The position numbers and the translations under genes were made by a program. A model generated the notes under the pieces. That model saw only the letters and a list, made by a program, of their open reading frames with translations. It had not been told where the DNA came from and did not search any database. Source: Usnea hakonensis (lineage: Eukaryota; Ascomycota; Lecanoromycetes; Lecanorales; Parmeliaceae). Taken from it: DNA of 64,000 nucleotides. Positions 48,534 to 61,400 of this stretch are shown here, one piece after another. The stretch's first letter is position 1; each line of letters opens with the position of its first letter. The stretch lies in the NCBI GenBank assembly GCA_013423325.1, contig BLJB01000155.1, positions 1-64,000 of the forward strand, in the 5' to 3' direction.

Positions 48534-50172
48534 TCAATCCGCCCAAGTAACGATCTTGACCCGCAAAAACTCCTCAATGCCCGCGCTGGCATTGAACCGA
48601 CCCCAGCCGCTCTTCTTGGCCCCGCCGTGCGGAAGACTGGGCTCGTCGTGGACGGTCATGTTGTTGATGTGCACGGCGCTGTCGATGTTAGCTTCCAAAT
48701 TCCGTACTTTGTAATGACCCGGAAGATGCGAGGAAGGGAAGAAGAGGAGGAGGCGAAACCACATACCCCGTCTCAATCTGCTTCGCGACCCTCAACCCGG
48801 CCGCCAAATCCTGCGTATACACGGCGGAGCTAAGACCGTATTCGGTGTCGTTGGCAATCTCAACCGCTTCCTCCTCGCTCTCCACCACAATCAGCGAGAC
48901 GGTCGGTCCGAACGATTCCGTCTGGTACAGATCCATATCTTTCGTCACGCCGTCCACGACAATCGGTCTCATGCGCGTGTCGGAATGCTCCTTGGCGTTG
49001 ACGTCTCCGGATAGGACGGTGGCGCCTTTGGAGAGAGCTTGCTGGACCAGTTTCTTGTTCTTTTGTACTGGTGGTGTGGATATTAGGATGGGGGCCCGTG
49101 ATTCCGACCCATAGGTCTTTTCGAATGCTGTCTTGAGTGCTTCGCGGAATTTGTCGGCGATGGAAGAGTGGACGAGGATACGTTCCGTAGACATGCATAT
49201 CTGCCCGCTGTGCAGGAACGCACCCACCGCGCAGCCGTGCGCGGCTTTGTCGAGATCAGCGTCTTGAAGAACGATGGCTGGCGCTTTGCCTCCGAGTTCC
49301 ATGAGCACCGGTTTGAGAGCTTTGCCGGCTTGAGCTGCGATGATGCTGCCGGTGGCAGTACTGCCGGTAAAGTTGACCTTCTTGACAAAAGGATGCTCGA
49401 TGATCGCGCTGGTAATTTCTGGAGCGTCTTTGCGGTGGTGGAAAATGACATTCAAGACACCGTCTGGGAGGCCGGCCTCCTTGAAAATGGAGGCGATGGC
49501 CCAGAAGCAGCGGGGGGATAGTTCGGAGCCTTTGAGGACGCAGGTGTTGCCACCGGCAAGCGCATATGATACTGCACGGAAGCCGAGTATGTAGGGGGCA
49601 TTCCTGGTAGCAGTGTCAGAGAACGATGGGTTCTGGAATGCACATGAGGCGCAGCCATCAACAAGGGAGAATTGTCACCATGGAGCTATCCCAAAGACAA
49701 CGCCATACGGCTCCTTGTACATGAGCGCGCTCCTACCGTCTTGGCCGCATACGGGAATACTACCAGTAACAGTCGAGATTCTGCCGGCTACATCCCGCAA
49801 TTGCTCAATGCTAGACGGCAGATTGAAATGCGTGGACATTGACTCAAAGGAACCCGTTTCAATGTCCATGTACTCGCAGACCTCTTGCCCACGCTTCTTG
49901 AGCACGTCGCTCGCTTTGATGAGGATATCTCGCCTGACCGAGGGTTTGGTTTTGGACCATGCCGGGAAAGCGGCCTGGGCTGCTTCGACGGCTTCAATGG
50001 CCTGCTCTTTGTCGACGGCGGAGCCTTTCCAGATTGGTTTGCCAGAGACGGGGGAGACTACGTCGAAGGTGGTCTCGTTGGTGACTTCTTTGCCGTTGAT
50101 GAAAAGGGGAACGACGTGGTCGAAGGAGTCATTAGAAGCGTGCGAGCCGTACACGTGGCCATTTGTTGTCAT
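48534..50172 (-). CDS. NAD(P)-dependent aldehyde dehydrogenase (salicylaldehyde/vanillin dehydrogenase-like)
   Basis: Oxidises an aldehyde to its acid. Exons: 50172-49679, 49603-48767, 48678-48534 (1476 nt, 491 aa); introns of 75 and 88 nt. Family landmarks in order: YKEPYGVVFGIAPW joined across intron 1 to NAPYILGFRAVSYALAGGN, the cofactor-binding FTGSTATGS, the general-base Glu in LMELGGKAPAIVL, the catalytic Cys in FLHSGQICMSTERI, QTESFGPTVSLI, and after intron 2 AVHINNMTVHDEPSLPHGG and SGWGRFNASAGIEEF. Length matches the family. The wording around the catalytic Cys resembles aromatic aldehyde dehydrogenases more than betaine or succinate-semialdehyde enzymes, but substrate cannot be read from sequence. 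No targeting signal. The ATG at 50172 is the first in frame; upstream is a long pyrimidine tract (+ strand). Confidence 0.9.
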
Positions 50173-50583
50173 TGTGGGCAATCAATGGCGTGGCTTGTTT
50201 TTCTTTTTCGCTTTTCTTTTCCGCTTTTCTTTTTTACTGATTTTACTGCACGATTTTGTTTGTTTTATATTTTTGCAGGTTCGAGTAGAATGCGTAGATC
50301 ATCAGAGCCCTGAGGTGGAGAAAATGAGGGGTCATCGTTATTCCCTATTCCCGTCAAACATATGGAACCACCCGTCCACCCCGAACCCTGAATCCTTCAG
50401 ATCCTTCAACCACTACCCTAGCACGACTGAGACTTTCGGTCGGCTTGAACTCTGAGCACCAAGCCTTGGTAGAAACCCTTCAAATACACAGAGCAAGCAG
50501 ACCTCCTCCTGCAGATTTGTTGGCAACCTGTACCGCTTACTCGTATGTCCTTGCAACACCTGTACACCACGAGCTATCTCTCT
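50173..50583. other. Intergenic region with T/C-rich tract
   Basis: About 410 bp between two minus-strand genes. Positions 50199-50237 are almost pure T/C with repeated CGCTTTTCTTTT, giving an A/G-rich leader on the aldehyde dehydrogenase transcript. Confidence 0.5.
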
Positions 50584-51327
50584 TCAGAATGCGTCATCCT
50601 CATTCACTCCAAGCCTCAAACCCTCTTCGTAGGTCAACTTAGTCTGCCCGTCCCCAACGACTCTCTTTGCGACCACGTTAGGCCTCCACACCCTCGGAAC
50701 CCCATGTCCCTGTTCGACACTCAGGAACAAGAATTCGTTCCCGTTGTCGTCCTCCACAGAAACCCAGATTCCCTGTTTCCACTTCTTCGTTGACATGTCA
50801 ATGTACCCGTAGTCCTCATAGCCCTTCTCGTGACGCCAATTCTCGTCATTTTCGCCGAAAGCGCCAAAGCTGTCGGTGGCTATGTCGTAGAGACAGCTAC
50901 AGCGTGCGCCGAGTGTATCGCGATGGAGCACGGCGATGCAAGGTATCTTACCTTTTGGGGGTGGTTGCGGTGTTGGCGCGGACCGAGCGGCATCTTGTGC
51001 TTGACATTTGCTCGAGAGACCACTCTCGGCCGTCGAATCAGTAATGCGGATGCTTCCCACTGGGCGTGCCTTCCGGAAGGACGGAAACAACTCTGATATC
51101 CGGGAAAATTTTGGGTCTGAACGCCAGGTATCTGAGGGCTCGCCTGCAGTCCACACTACCCTATAGGTGACATCTATTGAGGTGGATGCGTCTTTGTTCG
51201 AGGTAGCAAGGGGGTCGACTTCAGCTTTGGATGCCGAAGCTGTGGATGTCGAAGCTTTGGCAGGTTCAATTCCGTACATGTAGAGATCGAGGAACTCAAG
51301 CTCTTCAGACGTCAACTCATGGTCCAT
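50584..51327 (-). CDS. Hypothetical protein A of a divergent paralogous pair
   Basis: Single open frame of 247 aa, no signal peptide or membrane segment. After an acidic start (MDHELTSEELEFLDLYMYGI) and an Ala/Ser/Thr-rich linker comes YRVVWTAGEPS, a disordered Pro-rich stretch, then CIAVLHRDTLGARCSCLYDI, WVSVEDDNGNEFLFLSVEQ and a C-terminus GDGQTKLTYEEGLRLGV. The last three blocks line up in order with CIAAFYWQDVQAEFECVYHP, DDNGNRIMLALLML and GEDEKEVSLSKEELARLGL of the plus-strand gene at 52225-52854, so the two look homologous. I do not recognise the family. The neighbouring divergent gene starts about 900 bp away. Confidence 0.65.
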   Translation of the reverse strand: MDHELTSEELEFLDLYMYGIEPAKASTSTASASKAEVDPLATSNKDASTSIDVTYRVVWTAGEPSDTWRSDPKFSRISELFPSFRKARPVGSIRITDSTAESGLSSKCQAQDAARSAPTPQPPPKGKIPCIAVLHRDTLGARCSCLYDIATDSFGAFGENDENWRHEKGYEDYGYIDMSTKKWKQGIWVSVEDDNGNEFLFLSVEQGHGVPRVWRPNVVAKRVVGDGQTKLTYEEGLRLGVNEDDAF

Positions 51328-52224
51328 GACTGTGATATCCAGATACTGGTTTCGAATGATGATTTTCTCGAATGATAGCTTGTGAGATGAAGGTACTGGG
51401 TTAATGAGGTATTGAGAAAAGTTGCACGGAGTTTGTCAGAACCATCGCAATTTCTCACTTTGAGGAAAGCTGCAGGTCGGCCAGGTTCTCGGAGCTGGTG
51501 CTGCCTAGTCCAAATTTCTGCCGACGATAGGTCCAAATATGGTTGCACATTTCTGGAAAGGATCCGACTTGCGGATCCAAATGACTTTTGTTCCCACGTT
51601 TGCTTCTTGATTTTGGATACCATATCTCCATCACAATGATATGGAACACGAGCAGCAAACATGTTGAGACTTGCAGGTCTTTGTATTGACACTGGAGTCT
51701 CATAGCAATTCGGCCAATGGATGTTGATGTTGTAGAATAATCCAGAGAAACGATGGAGACTAGTATTTTAAGCGAGCAGTGCATGCAACTAAAGACGGAG
51801 TGAAGAGTGTCACTACTTTCCGAATTACCAATGAACTTGAGGAGTGAATACGGTATCTAATATAGGCTTATTTCACAGACAGAGACTTGTGCAATGTTCC
51901 ATCTACACGTGTTACCTGATTTCGCAATCAGAGAATGTGACGTGTTCCCTTTACCACAAAAGAATCTCTACTCCAACATCTGAAGCCTCTTCTTTTTCTT
52001 TTTCACCTTTTCACCTCTTCTGTCACAACAACACTACTAGGCTGCACAGGAACTTCTTAAACATCAATAAGCCAAGTCTCAACCACAATCTCTTTCCATT
52101 TCTTCAACAAAGACCTTCTCTCTCCGAAAACCCTCTGACCTTCACAGGCGTGAAGCCTTATTGAACGAGTTTATTTTCAATTCAGCAGAGCAAAGCCCCT
52201 CCACCAGCAGAGCGTTCCTCGGCC
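51328..52224. promoter_or_regulatory. Divergent intergenic region between the two paralogues
   Basis: About 900 bp separating the start codons of two oppositely transcribed, apparently related genes. The side next to the plus-strand gene (51990-52200) is rich in C and T with TTTTCACC-type runs, a common leader composition in fungi. No specific operator recognised. Confidence 0.4.
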
Positions 52225-52854
52225 ATGTACCCGAAAGAACCGTCAGCACAGTTTGGATCATCATCGCAAGAGCTTCATATCATCCAGTATCAAACCAATA
52301 GAGGAAACTCTCAGCCAGAGGAAAGCATGTCCTCAGTCATGCCTCAAGAAGATCCAAGCAAGCAACCTGCTCACGTGGAACAAGACCTCGTCACAGGCGA
52401 CGCTATCTACAAGATCGTCTACTCAGACCGCCACCATTATCCAGCAAACGGAAAATTGTACATCAGGTACAACGTGCCACCTGAGAAAGACAGCACTGGG
52501 TGGTTCTGCATCGCAGCCTTCTATTGGCAAGACGTACAAGCCGAATTCGAATGCGTCTACCATCCATCCATCAATCTCTTCGACGACTTCAAACCAGTCA
52601 AAGGCAGCTTGAGGGGAGGGAGTAGAGAAATCCAGAGCGTGCAGATCTCGATGTGGAATTTCGCAGACAGAGGTCCAGACCTCAATTTCAAACACACGGT
52701 TAGGGACGATAACGGGAACAGGATTATGCTTGCCTTGTTGATGCTGAAAGACGCGTCAGCTGTGAGACTGCATGGAAAGATGTTGATAGGTGAAGACGAG
52801 AAAGAAGTCAGTCTTTCTAAGGAAGAGCTCGCGAGGTTAGGACTGCGAAGATGA
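52225..52854 (+). CDS. Hypothetical protein B of a divergent paralogous pair
   Basis: Single open frame of 209 aa. A polar, Gln/Ser-rich N-terminus (about 55 residues) precedes YKIVYSDRHHYPANGKLYIR, GWFCIAAFYWQDVQAEFECV, VQISMWNFADRGPDLNFKHT, DDNGNRIMLALLML and a Lys/Glu-rich end (KEELARLGLRR). The fold looks mainly beta from its alternating hydrophobic pattern. Blocks match the minus-strand gene at 50584-51327 in the same order, supporting an ancient inverted duplication or a shared domain. No signal peptide, membrane segment or catalytic motif recognised, so the function is unknown. Confidence 0.65.
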   Translation: MYPKEPSAQFGSSSQELHIIQYQTNRGNSQPEESMSSVMPQEDPSKQPAHVEQDLVTGDAIYKIVYSDRHHYPANGKLYIRYNVPPEKDSTGWFCIAAFYWQDVQAEFECVYHPSINLFDDFKPVKGSLRGGSREIQSVQISMWNFADRGPDLNFKHTVRDDNGNRIMLALLMLKDASAVRLHGKMLIGEDEKEVSLSKEELARLGLRR

Positions 52855-55800
52855 ATGGTGGACAACTGGTACGAAGCCACTTTACATATTGCTGCAAAAG
52901 TAAAGCCACTCTCGGAGGTGGAGGCCTCGAGGAGGAGAGAGCTGCATCTTCCAGAGGGGGGCCTGGAATGCTGGAGAGGACGATGAGGGGGGGAAATGGA
53001 GCGATTAATGCCAAAATAAGTGTTATGAAACGTGGGAAGCCTAGGATCGCATTGGCCATATCTAGCCGTTCTACACACTCTCGGTTTCCATTCTTGACAC
53101 TCCCAGGTTCCTTACCTTGTAGTTCGCCTCGCTCGCAGCGGTTTGCAAGCCGCGCTAGTCCCAGCCCTAGCCCTTAATTGACCATTTCCATTAGTAGCGC
53201 CATTCCCACACACAACTTTTACCTGAATCTATCATGGACCAGCAAGAAGTCCAACCGATAAGCGTACTCCGTACCATATGGGCTATGGTCTCTCAAGACT
53301 CCCCACCATATGGCGAGCAGTTGACTTAAGTCTATCGACGACAACGGTTCAACTCTTTATGTGTTGCCTGTAGCATTCCTACAAAACACCAGCGCCTTCT
53401 TCATTCATTCTGATCCACGCCCACTGTTGAGAAAACGAGCTCCCTGAACAGCTTATGTAAGAATAATTTGGATAGGTTGCTTTACCATCATTGCTCAGTG
53501 TTCCACGCTGTCAATGAGGGATCTGAACCAGCACTGGCATTTTGATGACCAGAATGTGTTCGAGACAGTGGGTCGGTATGAATTGAATATGATTTCCACA
53601 TACGATACGAACATGTGCAGTTGCTCGGAAAGACTCCCGGCTTAGAAGAACCTACGAGATCAATCTGGAGAAATTGTCTCACAATTTTTAAAGACATCTT
53701 CTAGAGACAAAGTTTTCGGTGTTTCATCAGGGCAACATAATTGCAGGTGAACTCTTTCTACATGCCAAATACACGCTGCGGCTGCTTAAGGATTGGTATA
53801 TGATCTTGACTCGAACGGCAAGTCTATGAGTCTGACCTCAGCTTGTTGATCGGTACTGCGATACACTGTTGTTGCAGGTACTTCGATGCCGTTTAAGACA
53901 TGCCAATAGATGGACTTTGGCATGATGCAAGAAGCAGAAGTACTGTCGGTAATGATTGACGTCATCCGACGTGGACATTCGGACGACTGCAAACCTTGTG
54001 ACAGAGGTTAAAGTTGCCCTTTAGAGGTGGCCCCGTCCGTGCGGAAGTCCTCTCGACTTAAAGTGGCGCAAGCAGAGCCATCAATTTCTGCAAAAGGCAT
54101 TCAGGTGGAAGGCGACGGAGGAGAGCGACGCTAGTGATCAGGATGTGAAAAGTCTTTCCGACGCTTGGAGCTACGTATGAGGAGCTGGCAAAAGGGTGTG
54201 CAAGCATCTGAGATGACGTGGTGTTGCCATCTTTCATTCAGCGATCTCTTTTGTCTCAATGCATTCACTTCTGGCTCCGTCGGCTAGCTCCAGAAAGCTG
54301 GCGACACTGTGTGAGTGCTATTACACCACCGTGGCGTTTTTGAAGCTAAAGGTTGCGAGTAAGTGGGGGAAGCTCAGCTACGTTCATTGGTGGGAGGTCT
54401 GCTAAATGGTGGGCAGCTTTGAAGTTGATCAATAGGAGTGCTAGGGCTAATGGAGGGAGGCAGAACGTGCTAAAGAAATATTAACAGAAGGCGTGCAACC
54501 ATCCGATTGAGGCAAAGTTTGGAAGATCTTTGCAATGCCAAGAACTTGTCTTGGCAAATTTTGATGACTGAGAGTGCAGACGATCCAACACGTGTCACTC
54601 CTTCCACACCGCTGCATCGCAGATGTGCGTCATTAATGCTGTCTGGCTGATTCTATGCAAGGGGAGGGGGAGGGGGAATATCTTCTCCAGTAGACAAGGA
54701 TCCCTAGGCATTGCTTGAAGTCAGAAGTGCGTATAGCTTATGGGATATGGCCAGCGCATTCCCATGACCGCATAATTCATCCATCAGAGGTGCTTGACCC
54801 GATTCTGCAGATCAGACGTATATCTTGCTTGAGCAAAGGCGAGCGGTGTGGCTCTGATGTTAAAGTCCGTTGGTGTACAGCGCTGACTGCTGGAGACTAA
54901 GTGATGATATGACGACATAGAAAGCCTCAGGACATGAAGATGCAGGATCTAGATGAGCGAACATGTTCGAATAAGCTTGTGCGCTTGCCCGTGTGACAAA
55001 CCGGACAGAAGCGACAGTAGTGATTGTAGGTGGGCACCAATCGGATCGAGACTTGTATGAGGAAGCATTTCGCAGCTGACTTGCAGATTCTTCTAAGGAT
55101 CATCGACTACTGATGATCAGCATCAATTGGTGGACGAGTATCAAAGCTCGCATTGTTTTTCAGTGCGTCTTACAATGAAATGACACAATCCGATCAATCA
55201 GTGTGTGCGGCTTTGGTCGGGCGGAAGGGTCAAAGTAAAGAAAAGAAGAGAAAAGAACAGAAAAGGGAAAGTCCTCACGAGTCATGCAGTCACGGCAGTC
55301 AGCATACGCTAAAACAAATAAGTAGTAAGTAAGGTATAGCGGGATCGGTTCTGCGCAGCGGGTGTTGTGTTAGTCTTTTGCGGGGTACGTCTAAGCAAGG
55401 GTACAATGTCCGAGGCACTGACTGGCCATTGGTTGAAAATCAATGCGGAAAATGGGGAAATGCAGAAAACATGGAAAACCTGATCCTTGCACATGACCAC
55501 CTTTTCCATCATTCATCATCAAACAAAGCCATCCCTTGCAGCACATCTTCCCCCTTTTTTTTTTAATGTTATCGCCACCGGATCAAGATGCAGCGAACAC
55601 CTTCATTTAGCTTTATTAGTTTTTTGTCTTTTTCTTTACTTTATTTGTCTTGGAAAGCATATTGTGAAAAGTCAAAGAGCCACCCGCAGGCCCGTCCCTA
55701 GCATTGGCTGACGCCCAAATGTGATGTTGACCCCTATACCGTGCGCTTACTAAATTTGTAGCTAGACACACGTCTCACTTGTATACATTGAAACATAATT

Positions 55801-56186
55801 GGGTGGTTGACACATTACCTTGTTGCGCGCTGTCGGTGCGTCATTGAACACGCGCATCCAAAATTAAAAAAATTAAAAAAAATGTGATCAGATCCCCATG
55901 GGTAAGTGCCGTGTGACGATTGTGCTTGCTGTCTCCAAATGGGGAAATAGCGTGCCAGATTCATTTACCATAAAGTACCTTATGAAATGTATAAATGTGA
56001 TCCATCACCCCTTTGTTTTGATAAAGAATTCTTTGTCGCCATTCCACATTCCAACCATCTCTCCTCCCTTCAAAACCGTGAATGGCATCTACCTGCACCT
56101 GCCATACGCCTCTATCCACCCTCTGACCCAGTTCTCCCATCAACCACAAAGACTTGACCTACAACTCTCCTTGAACTTATATCGCG
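52855..56186. other. Gene-poor stretch
   Basis: About 3.3 kb without a supportable gene; frames do not exceed about 170 codons and those near 52557-53177 are shadows or chance. A short A-rich run with ATTAAAAAAATTAAAA lies at 55863-55878, about 310 bp before the glucanase start. Confidence 0.5.
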
Positions 56187-57515
56187 ATGCTGGGAAACAG
56201 CTTCTTCTTTCTCTCGACCCTCGCCGTCTCCTTGCTGAGCCCCGTGCAGTCGGCTCCTCTCACCTTGTAACCAACTCCATCCTCCTGCCCAAGCAACCTC
56301 AACTAACCTGTCCACAGCCGCCTGGGAAACCGAGATGTAGGCTTCGACTACAACAATGACAAAGTCCGAGGCGTGAACCTAGGCGGCTGGTTCGTCCTCG
56401 AGCCTTGGATCACCCCCTCTATCTTTCAACCCTGGGCCACGAGCATGACCGTTGTCGACGAGTATACCTACACTCAAACCCTCGGCAAAGATGCTGCATC
56501 TAGCGCTTTGACGAATCACTGGAACACCTGGATCACTGAAGGTGATTTCTCACAAATCGCCGGTAATGGCCTCAACCATGTTCGCATTCCCATTGGATAC
56601 TGGGCCGTTGCTCCCTTAGATGGCGACCCATACGTCCAAGGACAGCTGCCAGTCTTGGATCAGGCTATTCAATGGGCTCGAAATGCTGGACTTCATGTAA
56701 TACTTGATCTTCATGGAGCACCCGGGTCGCAGAATGGCTTCGACAACAGCGGGCGCTATGGGCCTATTGATTGGCAGCAAGGTGATACGGTTAGCCAGAC
56801 ACTAACCGCGCTTCAAAACCTCGCTCAGCGCTACGCTGGCGACACTGACGTTGTCACGACAATCGAGCTCCTCAACGAGCCTCTTGGTAGCGCCCTCAAC
56901 CTCGATGAGCTCAAGAGCTTTTATCAAAACGGCTACGAGACGGTCACAGGAGCCAGCGGCAACTACGTAACCTGTATCCATGACGCTTTTCAAAACATTG
57001 ATAGTTACTGGAACGGGTTCATGACCCCAGCTTCGTCGGGTGACCAGAATGTGATGCTTGATACCCATCAGTACCAAGTCTTCTCTCCAGGCCAAGTCGG
57101 CATGAGTCCCTCGGACCATGTCTCTGCCGCCTGCGGTCTCGCCCCCCAGCTTGCCGGTACGGACAAATGGACCATCGTCGGCGAATGGACCGGCGCCCAG
57201 ACCGACTGTGCCAAATGGCTCAACGGCCTCGGGAAAGGCGCTCGCTATGATGGCACCTTTCCCGGCTCGAGTTACGTCGGCTCTTGCGATGGCAAAGACG
57301 TTGGTACCGTTGACGGCCTGAGTTCTGCAGACCAAGACAATTATAAGCATTTTGTTGACGCCCAGCTTGATGCCTACGAGGCGCACACCGGGTGGATCTT
57401 CTGGACATGGAGGACGGAGAGCGCTCCCGAATGGCACTTGCAAAACCTGACCGCTGCGGGCTTGTTCCCCAACCCGCCCACCAGCAGGGTCTATCCAGGG
57501 CAGTGCAACTCCTGA
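56187..57515 (+). CDS. exg1: Secreted exo-beta-1,3-glucanase (glucan 1,3-beta-glucosidase, GH5)
   Basis: Cleaves glucose from the ends of beta-1,3-glucan in the cell wall. Exons: 56187-56266 and 56318-57515 (1278 nt, 425 aa) with a 51-nt intron whose branch region is ACTAAC. The N-terminus MLGNSFFFLSTLAVSLLSPV then QSAPLT is a signal peptide. Exon 2 opens with RLGNRDVGFDYNNDKVRGVN and LGGWFVLEPWITPS, the hallmark start of this GH5 group. Catalytic residues visible: acid/base Glu in ELLNEPLG and nucleophile Glu in IVGEWTGAQTDCAKW. HVRIPIGYWA and VILDLHGAPGSQNG are further active-site loops, and GWIFWTWRTE lies near the end. There is no C-terminal hydrophobic tail, so it is secreted rather than GPI-anchored. 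Length fits the family (about 400-450). Confidence 0.93.
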
Positions 57516-58407
57516 AAGTGTTTTCGTGAAAACGACATAACGGACGTACATTTGGGTGCAAATATGCAGCGGCATCACACCACCACCTTCGCTACCTACT
57601 GCTCTCATCTCATTTTAGCCACACTCGCAGCATGTCCAAACATCACCACCATGCCTCCTTGCATATCGACCTAGCTCCAGCATTTAAGCGATTGTACCAT
57701 CATCATCATCACCCTCGTTATGATACCCACGAAAAGTTTAGCATGTCATTTTTCAGTCATTCGTTGTTTTTCTAGAGAGCAGAGATATACCCCAGCATGC
57801 ATGGCGCTATCGAGCATCTTTTCCATAGCATGAGCGGAACATTTTGCTGTACAATATCAGTGATAGCAGCTACGAGATATAATTGAAAGGCAGGTACCAA
57901 TCAAATCACAGACACCACTTCATGTGTGCAATGAAGAGGACGTGAATGGCACCTTTTTCATAGCAACAAAAAAAGCTCCTGTTAGTAGGATACTTCCTTG
58001 CCCAAGTATTGTACGAGTACAACCACCATGATGGTATGGTGAAGTGTAATGCTACTTATGCGATTGGAAGCAAACCTCCCCTCTCAGAACCGGGTATACG
58101 TACTCTATTCCAGAAAACCACCACACAAGCCCATTGAGCAGCAGCAGCAGCAGTAATAAACGACAAGCAAAGCGCCACCCCCGCTCCAGCCGGTGCAAAA
58201 ACACAAGCCCTCCGTCGCTGAAATATGGAAATGCTGTCCCTGCCGCTGATGCCATGAACCTGCAAACGCCATGCTAACATAAACCATAATATATACATTT
58301 CACCAAAGACAGAAGAGAAAAAAAACAAAAAGTGGTTGCGTTCAAGCGACCTGAGCGAACCGACAACAACAACGAAGAACCGACAACCACAACCCCCCGG
58401 CCCTTTT
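57516..58407. other. Convergent intergenic region
   Basis: About 890 bp of 3' flank between the glucanase and the coiled-coil protein gene. Contains a short AGC/CAG run (58137-58153). No gene supported. Confidence 0.5.
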
Positions 58408-61400
58408 TCAGCACAGCGCTTCAAAATCCGCAGGACCCAACGTCTCGGCGAACGTGATGCTGCCGTAGCCAGAATCCATGTCGTTGAAGGAGGAGGACTG
58501 AACGGTGTAGATTCTTGATGGTGGGGAGGAAGGTATGTGAATGTCTGCGCGCTCGGCGACGGGGGGGGCGTCTCCGATGTTGTCGCTGTTTCTTTGGTGT
58601 TGGTGGTGTGGGTGTCTTGGTCGTGAGGGGTGCGCTTGTAGTAAGGGTTCGCGTTCTTGGGGCTGGGGTTTCGGATATGGTGGCCTTGCCTGTGGCAGCG
58701 GTTCGTGGGCGTGGGTTGGGAGACGGGGGTCTGGGTCTGGGGGTTCGTAGAGGAGACTTGCGGGTCCGTGTTTGATGGCCATGCCGACGGCGAGGACGAT
58801 GGCGAGGGAGAATTGGAACCAGAGGCGGAGGGTGCGGCGGGATGAAGGTTCGACGCAGTCGCTGCAGGGGAAGAGGTGGGGTTCGTTGCGGGGGGTGGGA
58901 CGGGTGGTGGGTGGCGGTAATGTATTGCTCAAAAGCGGGGGTGGTTGAGCGGAGGCATATGGCGGAGAAAGCCAGGGTTCCTTGCTCTGATGGCAGGCTC
59001 CGTAGTCCCTGAGGTAGTATTCAGCGCTCCTGCTCCTGCTCGCTTCGGCCGTGAAATGGGGCCAGTCAAAGTCCTGTATAGTTGTAGGCTCAACTATTCC
59101 GCTGTCAGCAGTGCGTTTCCGTTTACGCCATCGAGTTCCATAGACCAGACCTAAAAGCCACCATCCCATACCACCTAGCCGCTTGGACCCTTGTACCCAT
59201 GCGTTGGAGAGGAGCCGCCGCGCGAGAATGAAAGGGTCTTGTTTCGTATGTGAGATGAGGTTCGTGAGGCGGGAGAAGATGCCGAAAGCATGTCGAGTGG
59301 TAAGGGTAGTTGACGGGACTGCTTTGACTGGTGGGGAGGATGCGCACGCTGGTAGGGCTGGAGTTTCCTCCCGCTTCGGAGTGTCTTCCGACTCTATGGA
59401 CTTTATGAGTAGGCGTGCTCGTCTTGACAATGCGGCGGATGAAGGGGCCTTCGAAGGAGTTAAGTCAAAGCCTATCATGACTTGGCCGGATTCAGGGCTC
59501 TCTTCCGGCCTTGCGTCCATATCAACAGGTATCAACCCGTGCCCAAATGGCTCAGGGGAGATTAAGCCGTCTGTTTGTCCAGCCTGCTCGATTTCAGCTT
59601 GCTCAAGCTCTTTCTGGAGACTCCTTGGCCTTGACCGTCTTTTATGATCTTCCGATGAGACCTTTCTAAAGCCAAATCGCGTCTCCTCAATTGTCTGCAT
59701 GATTGGAGGTGAAGCTTCTGTATTCTCCAGATGTTCCACGTCCACGAATCTGCCCTCAAGTGCCTTCAATGTCTGCTCTTGGGCCCAAGACGTCGAGCGC
59801 TGACGCATAGCTTGGTCAGGTGTGGTGACTGGTGGGCTATCCACGTGTGTCGATAGAAATGAGGTAGTCGGATCTAGCGACAACTCCGATATGTCTCGTC
59901 TCGCAGTAGCTTCTATTGATGGATAAATTGGAGCAGATGCGGGCAGCGAAGGGACGACAGTTGCTGCAGGTAGGATAAGAGGTCGTAGCGAGACTGAACC
60001 AGAGGGGAATTTCCGCATCTTTCGCTGCTTGTTGGCCGATCTGACGTCGACCTCAGCGAGATGTGGCAACCCCCATGGTGATGGACCAAAAGAACCGCTT
60101 GATCGGAAGGAGGTTGGTCGTGACGCAGATGATGGCGCAGAGCAGAAGGACTTCGATGTTCTCGATCTACTTTCGAAACATCCGGATTGCCTAGACTGCC
60201 TTCGAAAGTCAGGTGATTGCATGCCTTCGTCATAGGTGAGTGATTGCGAATCTTGTCCAATTCCATCTAGCACAGCGTCCTCAGGCGACTCCACAACGCT
60301 CGGTGTTGATCCTATGTTGCTGGGCGGCCAGAATGCAGACTCTGAAACAGTAGACAACGATAAACGTGCACCTCCGGACGGCGAAGGGATTTTTGGAAGC
60401 ATAGACTTTGGCCTCGGTGTCCGTTTGATTGGGTCAGCCCTAACTGGTGATGTAGCTGCCGAGCACATGTCAAGTGTGTTTGATGACTGGCCTAAAAGGG
60501 TTGTCAAAGTCTCTATTCTTTTCTCTAGACCAACGTTTGCTTCTTCAAGACCTTCTGCATCTCCAACTTTGACTCGCATGCTCTCAATTGCCCACTCCAG
60601 TTCTGCTATTCTTGCATCCTTCACTTCCATGTCATTTTCTAATGTCCGCAGACGTATTTTCAACTCCGTCTCCACCGCTAGAAGCTGATCCCTCTCTTCT
60701 TTGACTCTTGCGGCAAATTGCTTCTCCCACGCCGAAAGGTCCTGACGCAAATTGCGATTGTCAACCGTAAGCGCCCTCAACTTCGCTGATCGTAGCTTGT
60801 TCGTGTTCGGTGACATGAGGGAATCGAGTTTTGCGTTGACAGAAGCGAGTTGAGACTCAAGATGCTCAATGTACTTTGAAGCTTCAGAACTGGCTGACCG
60901 GGGATTGATGCGTCTGACACTTCGACCCTTTACCTGTTTCGTCAACGGAGAGCTAAGCGGTGGTGGTGGTGGAGTCTTCTGATTCCCCGACACTTCTCTT
61001 AGCTTCGTCATATGAATTGGGGTTGCTACAGATGCGGCGGGAGAGCAATTGCGACTTCCTTCTTGATACCAAGACCTCTCATTAGCTCCATTCACCTCTT
61101 GTGTCTGGGTGTTGTCTTGAAAGATGGCACCAAAACCTGGTCGTGGCGAGGATCGCTTTTTCCTTGTAGATCTCTGTATCTCTTGCAGGATGTTCACGGG
61201 GCTCGGTGGTAGCTCTTCGCCGTACATTGACCTCTTCTCTGCGCTCATGGAGCTGTTCTCCAAGCTGACCTGGCGACTGAGGGACTCGACAGGGTTGGGA
61301 TTGGATGACGTCGCGAAAAGTGGACTTATGCGGCGAGTAGGGAAGAAAGCTCCTCGAAATCCAGCATTGCGTAATTGTAATCGCCTGGTATGATGACTGA

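Noticed and set aside
49083..49455. Overlapping frames within the aldehyde dehydrogenase
   Set aside because: Shadows of the conserved dehydrogenase reading frame.
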